From a virus: DNA of 35,476 nt. The notes beneath the pieces are model-generated. The model worked only from the letters and a program-made list of their open reading frames with translations. It made no database searches and was not told where the DNA came from. The position numbers and the translations under genes are program-made. Below, one piece after another: positions 7,026 through 13,113 of this stretch (positions are counted from its first letter, which is position 1; the number at the start of each line of letters is the position of its first letter). Location of the stretch: the IMG/VR virus record IMGVR_UViG_3300042475_005421, positions 1 through 35,476 of that record. One strand, written 5' to 3'.

Positions 7026-7082
7026 CCGGGTGCCGCACGTTGCCCTGTGCACCCGGCCCTCGCACCTATAACGGTCCTAAGG
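7026..7082 (+). other. GC-rich hairpin followed by a 23S rRNA helix 69-like sequence
   Basis: CCGGGTGC (7026-7033) and GCACCCGG (7049-7056) form a perfect 8-bp stem with a 15-base loop, in the leader of the + strand gene at 7183. Ten bases later CTATAACGGTCCTAAGG (7066-7082) is identical to the 3' half of 23S rRNA helix 69 and the following bases, the core of the I-CeuI homing site as I remember it. GGCC just upstream could pair with GGTC to give a helix-69-like hairpin. The TATAAC inside it (7067-7072) could also act as a -10 box. The function is unknown; the rest of the gap (6912-7025 and 7083-7170) is AT-rich with no gene I can support. Confidence 0.4.
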
Positions 7083-7170
7083 ATTACTACATTACACCCG
7101 TAATAAATACTGAAAGTGTTAATAATAAACTTTTAAAAAAGAATATCTGTAGTAAGCTGTTTAACTACTC

Positions 7171-7177
7171 GAAGGAG
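7171..7177 (+). promoter_or_regulatory. Strong ribosome binding site for the 7183 gene
   Basis: GAAGGAG lies 5 bases before the ATG at 7183. It is one of the best Shine-Dalgarno sequences in the window and fixes the start of this gene. It suggests strong translation. Confidence 0.8.
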
Positions 7178-7182
7178 AAAAC

Positions 7183-7875
7183 ATGTCCGGAATTATCGCA
7201 CCATCCATAGTTAACTACGATTGGACCGTAAAAATCAGCGACCCATCTTTTTTGAATGTGTCATTCCCATTCAGAGTCAAGATTGTATCAATCTGGTTCA
7301 CCACACAAGCGATTTACGGCAACACGGCTGGTTTCTGGCAGGGTGATGAGACAACTTTGGACATTGAGACAACTGACAGAGTTTTGGCTCTTGCGGCTTA
7401 TAAAGCAAAGAATTCCAAGACTCAACACAGCATTTACGACAACCCAAACGACATATTGTACGCATTTGAAGACCTTGGCTACAGCCAGAGCATAAACGAA
7501 GAACTTAAGCCAACAATGTGGCTTGGCAATCCAGACGATGCCGCTGGAAGAATTGGTGCATTCTGCACAGAGGGTGGCGGTTTCGGAGGAAATGCAATGA
7601 GCCTTAGAAGTACTGCTGCATCACCTATTGAAAAATCACGCGCTACAAACTCCAATTGGAGCGAAGAAGAGTGGAATGAACGGACGTACCTCGCAGATGC
7701 TGCGGTTATGAATACCGACGAATTCCTCCAGATGTTCGTCTACAACGTCGATGGCAACTGGGACGACTACGAGAATGACGCAAAGGTCATCATCTCGATT
7801 GCATACACTGGTATGTCTGGTGAAGATGCTGTTTCTGCTACACAAAAGCCATGGGTTGATTGGTGGAACGACTAA
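7183..7875 (+). CDS. Unknown, probably abundant protein (candidate structural/decoration protein)
   Basis: 230 residues, not recognised. It begins with strand-like segments (YDWTVKISDPSFLNVSFPFRVKIVSIWFTTQAIYG), has an acidic and aromatic middle, a glycine-rich loop (CTEGGGFGGNAMS, about residues 127-139) and ends with strands and WVDWWND. There is no signal peptide, membrane segment or catalytic motif. An excellent ribosome binding site and a long structured leader suggest high or regulated expression, as for virion proteins. It is too short and unlike the HK97 fold for me to call a major capsid protein. The next gene follows after 9 bases, so the two form one transcription unit facing the HNH gene. 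Confidence 0.7.
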   Translation: MSGIIAPSIVNYDWTVKISDPSFLNVSFPFRVKIVSIWFTTQAIYGNTAGFWQGDETTLDIETTDRVLALAAYKAKNSKTQHSIYDNPNDILYAFEDLGYSQSINEELKPTMWLGNPDDAAGRIGAFCTEGGGFGGNAMSLRSTAASPIEKSRATNSNWSEEEWNERTYLADAAVMNTDEFLQMFVYNVDGNWDDYENDAKVIISIAYTGMSGEDAVSATQKPWVDWWND

Positions 7876-7884
7876 CCTAGCCTA

Positions 7885-8505
7885 ATGCCTTTTAAGCAAC
7901 TTTGGTTTTGGGAATCAGGCAAATTAAACAACAGATGGGCGGAAGTTCATGCTTTCTCGACGGAGGAGTTTGAGCGTCCTTCCACTGTTGTTTCTAAAGA
8001 TAAACCTACTAGCGCTGAATCGGTTTGGTATGGGTCTCTAGACTCAGAAAATAATCTTTTCATAAACTGGAAAGACGAAGACATTATCGGGATTACCCCT
8101 CCTCTTTGGTATGTAGTGAAAGATGCGCCGCGTCCACATCCGAACGGTCCAGCAATACCAATGATGTTTATCTATGCATTATTCGGAGATGATTTCCCAT
8201 CCGGAACAATAGTTATGGAAAGTGACTTAATAAACAAAAAATTTCTCGGACGCTCTCAGCGTGTTGGGTTTTTGCAATGGTTTAAGCAAGATTCAAAAAT
8301 ACAACAAATATTCGTAGAAGAAAAATGGCGTCGCAAGAGAATAACGCTGGCCCTATTCGGTGTTGCTGATTTGGTTATTGTTTCTGGAGGTTACGGACAA
8401 TTTCTTAATGGCGGAGATGTGACTACGAATGATGGGGAATCCCTCAGAGATGCCTGGGCAGGAAGCAAAAGGGTTGCCCCAAGAATTGGTTCTGTAGAAA
8501 ACTAG
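7885..8505 (+). CDS. GNAT-like acyltransferase fold protein (degenerate motif)
   Basis: 206 residues. The region about residues 105-170 has the strand-strand-helix order of GNAT acetyltransferases: VGFLQWFKQDSKIQQIFVEEKWRRKRITLALFGVADLVI. The motif normally reads R/Q-x-x-G-x-G/A before the acetyl-CoA-binding helix. Here it reads RRKRIT, with arginine and threonine in place of the small residues, so acetyl-CoA binding may be lost or changed. The C-terminal tail (GDVTTNDGESLRDAW) looks like a separate short module. The gene is cotranscribed with the gene at 7183, and its stop overlaps the stop of the minus-strand HNH gene by 4 bases. The GNAT assignment is tentative. Confidence 0.5.
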   Translation: MPFKQLWFWESGKLNNRWAEVHAFSTEEFERPSTVVSKDKPTSAESVWYGSLDSENNLFINWKDEDIIGITPPLWYVVKDAPRPHPNGPAIPMMFIYALFGDDFPSGTIVMESDLINKKFLGRSQRVGFLQWFKQDSKIQQIFVEEKWRRKRITLALFGVADLVIVSGGYGQFLNGGDVTTNDGESLRDAWAGSKRVAPRIGSVEN

Positions 8506-8879
8506 CGTTCCCATCCATGCTTGGCTAAACCAAGGTCGAATGCAAGCTGCGGGTTGGCGTTAATTCTTGCGTGACAAGGCCTGCATACAGCCAGGATATT
8601 TTCTTCGTCCAGAATCGAACCGCCCTGTGAGCGACGAATAACTTCATGCAGGTCTCTGCTTAGATGGTGATTGAAAGTTATTTTTCCGTCGTGTGTAGCA
8701 AATATTTTGCATGCTTCACACAGCGGTCTTTCTTGAAGAACCTTCTCAACAAGCTTTCGGCGCTCCACATATGTATCAGACATTTTTTTGCTTCGTTTGC
8801 GAATTGCTTTTCGCGGCTTTGCTTTTGTTGCTGAACGCTTTATCGGCGTGCGCTTCAATGGCTTTTTACGACGAAGCAT
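8502..8879 (-). CDS. HNH endonuclease
   Basis: 125 residues. A very basic N-terminal tail (residues 1-32) precedes a compact HNH domain. It has a zinc-binding CEAC pair (C54, C57), the HH pair at residues 71-72, LHEVIRRSQGG with H78, N94 in EENILAVC, and the second zinc pair CRPCH (C99, C102, with H103). HNH proteins near phage terminases often assist genome cutting during packaging in cos-type phages; homing or defence roles are the alternatives. AGGAG lies 6 bases upstream of the ATG at 8879. It is the last gene of the terminase/recombination operon. Confidence 0.88.
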   Translation of the reverse strand: MLRRKKPLKRTPIKRSATKAKPRKAIRKRSKKMSDTYVERRKLVEKVLQERPLCEACKIFATHDGKITFNHHLSRDLHEVIRRSQGGSILDEENILAVCRPCHARINANPQLAFDLGLAKHGWER

Positions 8880-8943
8880 ACGAATCTCCTATTACATGTT
8901 TAGAGCGTGAATCTCCCTGCTGGGCACATTAAGTGTGGCTTTA

Positions 8944-9456
8944 TTACAAATTATCGCTAGTGACGGAATCGAATAGCCACTTATTGTCAAGTGTAGACCA
9001 CAGAGCCCTATCGATGGCGGTATCTTCAAGGTCAAATGAACGCATAAGGGTGCGATGAGTGACGATTGCCCTCCGAAGAAATTCAACCTGGTCCCATCCA
9101 TCGGTCTGTATTTCTGCGCCGGTTTCAATCATGTTCATGACTTCGTCAAGACGCTTGTCTACATGAAACTTAAACCGCTTAACGCGAGTTGCTTTCGTGT
9201 CGTAATAAGATATTGCTTCTCGACTTAACTTGGAGCCAGCTGGCCCAAGCGAGGAATAACGAAGATTGTCTGATTCGGCATCTGATTCGATATTGTCGAT
9301 TTGATTCTGGAGGTTGTCAGACAATGCTAAAAGGGCATCTTTCCATCTTCCCCAGTTTTCTTTTTCTAGAAGAACCTGCTTATGCGTTGGGGAGAGCTTA
9401 TTCTTCACCTCTTCCGCGACCATTCTTGCAAATGAATCATCGTTTAAAACTTGCAT
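8944..9456 (-). CDS. Phage protein of unknown function in the recombination operon
   Basis: 170 residues, mostly helical and charged, not recognised. Residues 10-75 form a long helical region with alternating charges (LLEKENWGRWKDALLALSDNLQNQIDNIE) that may be a coiled coil. The middle (GSKLSREAISYYDTKATRVKRFKFHVDKRLDEVMNMIE) is basic and could contact nucleic acid. It lies between the Cas4/RecB-type nuclease gene (17 bases upstream) and the HNH gene, which suggests a role in DNA processing or packaging, but no catalytic motif can be seen. There is no gene I can support in the 64-base gap before the HNH gene. Confidence 0.7.
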   Translation of the reverse strand: MQVLNDDSFARMVAEEVKNKLSPTHKQVLLEKENWGRWKDALLALSDNLQNQIDNIESDAESDNLRYSSLGPAGSKLSREAISYYDTKATRVKRFKFHVDKRLDEVMNMIETGAEIQTDGWDQVEFLRRAIVTHRTLMRSFDLEDTAIDRALWSTLDNKWLFDSVTSDNL

Positions 9457-9473
9457 TATCTTCTCCTTGATTT

Positions 9474-10256
9474 TTAATTATTCCACGCAGGGCAGATTCC
9501 CTTGAAGCCACACCAATTGCAAAGAATCGATTTATTGGCAACAAATTCACCGGTCTTACAACATTTGTCAATTTCCTGTTTTGTCGATTGAATTGACTCA
9601 ACGGTTGATTTAATGTCATCCAGTGAAACATCTTTTTCAAACTTCACTCCGTCTTTTAAATAGAGGAGTTCAACGGACTTTTGGTCAACATCTATGTCTA
9701 GGCTAGACAAAAGTTGAGTGTAGACAATCAACTGAAAAAATTTGTCGGATAGATAATTTTTCTTTGGAGTCTTCCCTGTTTTGTAGTCGCTAACTTTTGC
9801 GCTATTTCCATTAACGCTTAGCCTGTCGATGAATCCATGAATTTTTACTCCGCCTATATCTCCGCGAACGTAAGACTCCATACTAAAAGGAGCAACGGTA
9901 GTCGGGTCCTCAATTAGCCAAAGATTCTCAATACACCACCAAGCAGCCCAACGAAATCTGTTGAGTTCTTTCTCTGAGTGAATTACCGATGAAGCTTCTG
10001 CCGACCACTTATTCGCCCATTGGTTGCGAGCAAGGTCTTTTGCCTGCTCAAGAGTTCTAAGTTCTGGCGGAAGTTTGTACAAATCTTCAAGTACGTCGTG
10101 AACGAAATTTCCAAGAATTGCTTCTTGGCCACTTGGGTCATGGAGACCATCTATTTTGCTGTACTTAAATTTTTGCGGACACTGCCTAAACGTTCCCAGT
10201 GATGATGGGGATAGAAACTCTGGAGCGACAAATCCACCATCAGGAATTAGTGACAT
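9474..10256 (-). CDS. Cas4/RecB-like PD-(D/E)XK nuclease with iron-sulfur cysteines
   Basis: 260 residues from the chosen start. A reading frame extends to 10349, but an ATG at 10256 with GGTGGG upstream is preferred, because the longer form overlaps the annealing-protein gene by 110 bases and adds non-conserved residues. Motifs from the preferred start: LGTFRQCPQKFKY (C26), GNFVHD (H53), GFIDRL (D144), KVSDYKTGK (D157, K159), QLIVYTQLL, and a C-terminal cluster C246, C249, C255. The four cysteines should hold a [4Fe-4S] cluster, as in Cas4, AddB and phage exonucleases. It likely resects DNA ends and hands 3' strands to the annealing protein encoded just upstream; the two genes overlap by 17 bases. 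Confidence 0.85.
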   Translation of the reverse strand: MSLIPDGGFVAPEFLSPSSLGTFRQCPQKFKYSKIDGLHDPSGQEAILGNFVHDVLEDLYKLPPELRTLEQAKDLARNQWANKWSAEASSVIHSEKELNRFRWAAWWCIENLWLIEDPTTVAPFSMESYVRGDIGGVKIHGFIDRLSVNGNSAKVSDYKTGKTPKKNYLSDKFFQLIVYTQLLSSLDIDVDQKSVELLYLKDGVKFEKDVSLDDIKSTVESIQSTKQEIDKCCKTGEFVANKSILCNWCGFKGICPAWNN

Positions 10257-10956
10257 ACTGCCCACCAAACTGAATTCGCAATGCCTCTGTGATGAGTGCT
10301 TGCAAGTCATCGATTGTGGCACTTGACTTCGTCGGCTTTGGTCGGCCACCAGAGTGGGTTGACCAGAACGAGTTCAACTCTTCCTTCTGTTCTTTCTTCA
10401 GCCCCTTGGTGATGTCGATGAAAGTATTCCATTTTTCCTCAAGCTCAGAAAGCGCAGGTGTTGGAACCTGTTCTGGAATACGCGCAAAACCATCATCTGA
10501 TGCATCAAGAAGAATTGCGTCTTCGGCGTCCATAGCGTCAACCGAGCGAGCAAGATAGAGACCGACTCCCAATTGTTGGGCAGCCTTCTTTAACGCATCA
10601 GAAACCGCGCCCTTAAAGTCATTTCCAAGGTCAACTGGCTTTTGATTGCTCTTAGCGCGCTTTACGTTTGAGCCACCAAATCCATGTTTGACCACTCGCT
10701 TGTCGCCAATCTCTGCAGTAAGCGCAACGTGCGCTACCAATTCGTCTTGGTCAATTTCGTCGCGACGAACTGAAATAATTTCAAATGACCAGCCCTCCAC
10801 GCCGAGAACCTTGTTTAGTCGATTGATTACTTCGCTGATTGGCAAGTAAACAAGTGATACGCCGCTCTTGACGATTGTGCGTTCTGATTCTTGTGGGAAC
10901 TGCGCATACAGTTCCTTCATGATTGATGAAGCGTCTTTTACTTGATTTTGTTCCAT
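10240..10956 (-). CDS. Rad52/Rad22-family single-strand annealing protein
   Basis: 238 residues. The N-terminal 150 residues match phage members of the Rad52 family: LPISEVINRLNKVLGVEGWSFEII, a strand segment LVAHVALTAEIGDKRV, then HGFGGSNV and DLGNDFKGAVSDALKKAAQQLGVGLYLA, the helical signature that follows the DNA-binding groove. Such proteins bind single-stranded DNA as rings or filaments and anneal complementary strands. The C-terminal 80 residues are a linker and a short helix, a usual site for contacts with SSB or the nuclease. The pairing with the Cas4/RecB-like nuclease next door makes a two-component phage recombination system, comparable in role to Red or RecET. Confidence 0.85.
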   Translation of the reverse strand: MEQNQVKDASSIMKELYAQFPQESERTIVKSGVSLVYLPISEVINRLNKVLGVEGWSFEIISVRRDEIDQDELVAHVALTAEIGDKRVVKHGFGGSNVKRAKSNQKPVDLGNDFKGAVSDALKKAAQQLGVGLYLARSVDAMDAEDAILLDASDDGFARIPEQVPTPALSELEEKWNTFIDITKGLKKEQKEELNSFWSTHSGGRPKPTKSSATIDDLQALITEALRIQFGGQYVTNS

Positions 10957-10986
10957 GATGTTTTGTATCCCTTGTTGGTGGTGTAT

Positions 10987-11490
10987 TTATTCGGAATCTT
11001 TTGGCTTACGGACAATAATGCTAGTCTTCAGTTCGCCAACTTCGCAATAATTGTCTGGATTGATTCCAATCTTGTTCAACTCCTTCACTCGCCAATATGA
11101 CGGAGCACAATACGTAACCATATCCATGGCTATTTCTCGTGGTGACTTCAGTACTTCGCCGGTATCCATGTCAATGGACATCTTCACCAACTTGTCCGAA
11201 ACCGCAGAAGCAAGCGCCTTGTGGTCCCACGACTTTCTGTCGTATGAAGATTTCTTCTCGATTTCTGCGCCGTTGTCCAATTTGATTGATTCAGTTGACC
11301 CCATGATTTTGCCAACAAGGTGTGCGTACCCGTCATAAACAAAAGTTAGGTCTCGCTTAAGGAAATTGATGTCTGCCAAAATTCCACAAGCAATTGGAAT
11401 CTCAACATCAGAGTCAGCAATGGACTGAAGTTCTGAATCCAGTTCGGTAATCAGTGCGCGAATCTGCTCTATCTTTTCTACAGCATTCAT
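10987..11490 (-). CDS. Unknown protein of the recombination operon
   Basis: 167 residues, not recognised as a named family. The first 50 residues form a charged helix (VEKIEQIRALITELDSELQSIAD). The second half has a conserved-looking acidic/aromatic part, SSYDRKSWDHKALASAVSDKLVKM, followed by CAPSYWRVKELNKIGINPDNYCEVGELKTSIIVRK, which has the look of a small substrate- or nucleic-acid-binding module. AAGGGG lies upstream of the ATG at 11490. It stands between terminase and the annealing-protein gene, and genes of this type often accompany phage annealing proteins, so a recombination accessory role is plausible but unproven. Confidence 0.7.
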   Translation of the reverse strand: MNAVEKIEQIRALITELDSELQSIADSDVEIPIACGILADINFLKRDLTFVYDGYAHLVGKIMGSTESIKLDNGAEIEKKSSYDRKSWDHKALASAVSDKLVKMSIDMDTGEVLKSPREIAMDMVTYCAPSYWRVKELNKIGINPDNYCEVGELKTSIIVRKPKDSE

Positions 11491-11529
11491 TTTATTGCCC
11501 CTTTAATTCAGTAGTAGTTTAAGTAATTA

Positions 11530-12843
11530 CTAAATCAGTATAGAGACACGCTTTCTCTGTGGCAACCCCAGGCCAGTTAAAAACGTAAATGCTCCGACAG
11601 CCGAGTCGACCTGGTCGTCGTGGTCGCAGGCTTCGGGGAAAGATGAAAATTCATCCATCCATGCAGTCAGCCAAGGTGCACGAATAATACGTACATTTCC
11701 GTTGGCTGCAGCGGCGGCGAATGGCCGTGCGCGAGTTTCTTTGTCTCCAGTAGAACGTATTGCCCCAAAATCGTACCCAGGAACCACATACCTGGCATAT
11801 TGGTCGGCAAGTGCTTTACCCGACGAACCTGGTTCTTGTTCCATTCGTATTGATACTCCCAGACCATCTTCCTGAGCTGTCTGGGCAATCAGCTGCTCTA
11901 CTTTTTCACCTTTTACTCGTGCTCGTTTTACATCCAGAATGTAGGCAACACCGCCGTCAAACATCATCAACGTTCCGACCGTATAGTCTGGATTCGGGTT
12001 GCTCTGGGATGGTTCGGTGGCAGCAAGGTCCCAAAATCTAACAACACGGGCAGAACTTTTGATTTCAGGGATTTCTTCTGGGTCGATAATAATAAATGAA
12101 GTTCTTTCAAAAAGAGTTCCGAGCGTTGTCGACCACCAGTCGCCCATTTCTAGGCGACGTCTTTCCACGGGGTCAAGTGCAGCAAGGGCCTGTCGGTACG
12201 ATTCAGCGTCAATTCCTGGGTTGTCGGTCAACTTGGATGGAACGAAAATGCGGTTTTCCTGACGACCCTCAACAATGAATCTCTGTCTAACCCAGTTGGG
12301 AGCAGGGTTTGATGCTGAACGCATTCTTAATGGCACTTGAGAAATTGGTCCGCTCGCAGGGCGACGCAAACGGGAGAATAGGTAGCGATAATCAGATTCA
12401 CGGATTTCGGTTACTTCGTCCATTCCAATGAACTGAAATTCCGAGCCTTTATAGCGTAAATAGTCATTGGCATTATTTAGATACCCGAATGAAATGCGGG
12501 CGCCAGATGGGAAAGTGGCGATGAAGCTATTTGCATTCCAATGCACATCATCGTAGTTGGACATCCAGGACTTAAAGCGGTCCATCAGGGCTCCGGGAAG
12601 CGAAAGGTCAGCGAAAGTTCTACGGAAAAGAATGGCCGAATACCCAGGCACATCTACATACTGGAGCGCAGCCATTAGCAAAGCGCTTGACTTTCCACCA
12701 CCTGCTGCACCACCAAATAGGGCTTCTATTGAATTAGTTCTTAAAAAAACTTTTTGGTTTATTGATGGCTCTTCTGGGCAGAAGGGAGGCATCTTGGGTT
12801 GCAGATATTCGAGAACTTCAGCCCAATTCGGTTTTTGTGTCAT
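11530..12843 (-). CDS. terL: Terminase large subunit
   Basis: 437 residues, normal for the family. The ATPase half has Walker A GGAAGGGKS (residues 44-52, K51), Walker B FIGMDE (D142, E143) and a coupling motif around SASNPAP (176-182). The nuclease half has the RNase H-type acidic residues D272 in FWDLAATE, D304 in YILDVKRA and D409/D413 in CDHDDQVDSAVGA. The enzyme pumps DNA into proheads through the portal and cuts the concatemer. No small subunit is recognisable in the window; the HNH nuclease at the end of the same operon may help with cutting. The ATG at 12843 has no Shine-Dalgarno sequence. Unusually, it points away from the portal gene across a 62-base divergent control region. Confidence 0.95.
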   Translation of the reverse strand: MTQKPNWAEVLEYLQPKMPPFCPEEPSINQKVFLRTNSIEALFGGAAGGGKSSALLMAALQYVDVPGYSAILFRRTFADLSLPGALMDRFKSWMSNYDDVHWNANSFIATFPSGARISFGYLNNANDYLRYKGSEFQFIGMDEVTEIRESDYRYLFSRLRRPASGPISQVPLRMRSASNPAPNWVRQRFIVEGRQENRIFVPSKLTDNPGIDAESYRQALAALDPVERRRLEMGDWWSTTLGTLFERTSFIIIDPEEIPEIKSSARVVRFWDLAATEPSQSNPNPDYTVGTLMMFDGGVAYILDVKRARVKGEKVEQLIAQTAQEDGLGVSIRMEQEPGSSGKALADQYARYVVPGYDFGAIRSTGDKETRARPFAAAAANGNVRIIRAPWLTAWMDEFSSFPEACDHDDQVDSAVGAFTFLTGLGLPQRKRVSILI

Positions 12844-12863
12844 GTAAATATCTCGGCGTCTTC

Positions 12864-12877
12864 TTGTCCACGGACAA
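12864..12877. promoter_or_regulatory. Palindromic operator candidate between terminase and virion operon
   Basis: TTGTCC-AC-GGACAA is a perfect 6-bp inverted repeat with a 2-base spacer, central in the 62-base gap between two divergent operons. Its right half overlaps the place expected for the -35 box of the rightward promoter. A dimeric repressor or activator could control both units from here. The binding protein is unknown. Confidence 0.45.
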
Positions 12878-12892
12878 TCGTAAATTATGCGC

Positions 12893-12898
12893 TACTGT
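12893..12898 (+). promoter_or_regulatory. Candidate -10 box of a leaderless promoter for the virion operon
   Basis: TACTGT has the TANNNT form and ends 7 bases before the ATG at 12906. A transcript starting at that ATG would need no ribosome binding site, and none is visible. CGGACA (12871-12876), 16 bases upstream, is a possible weak -35 box. Leaderless genes are common in Actinobacteria. Confidence 0.35.
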
Positions 12899-12905
12899 AT
12901 CTTAT

Positions 12906-13106
12906 ATGCCCAAATTAAAAGAAGTAGTTAATAAAGTCAGTTCCAGGGCAAAGACAGTGTACAACAGGCGTACTTTCGCTAATTTATTCATGGTTTCGTT
13001 TATACTATTAACAAGTATTGGTGCTGGTCTCATTGCCATGCCCGTCGGTTTGATTGTTGCTGGTATCGGTTGTGGAATATTCGGATTTCTATTAGGGCTT
13101 GAGTAA
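12906..13106 (+). CDS. Small membrane protein with two transmembrane helices
   Basis: 66 residues. A longer frame starts at 12762 but would run back through the terminase start; the ATG at 12906 is chosen because it follows the divergent control region. A basic N-terminus (about residues 1-23, several Lys/Arg) is followed by two hydrophobic segments, roughly residues 26-44 and 46-64, separated by a short turn around Met-Pro. This is the form of a small hairpin membrane protein. Possible roles are a holin-like protein or a membrane anchor for head assembly. It is first in the portal/protease operon and ends 7 bases before the portal gene. No lysis genes are seen nearby, so I do not call it a holin. 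Confidence 0.65.
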   Translation: MPKLKEVVNKVSSRAKTVYNRRTFANLFMVSFILLTSIGAGLIAMPVGLIVAGIGCGIFGFLLGLE

Positions 13107-13113
13107 ATAAAAT

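Noticed and set aside
9474-10349. Longer nuclease start at 10349
   Set aside because: It would overlap the annealing-protein gene by 110 bases and adds residues with no family likeness; ATG at 10256 has a GGTGGG upstream.
12906-13106. Holin
   Set aside because: Two membrane segments fit, but no endolysin or other lysis gene is nearby and it sits at the start of the head operon.
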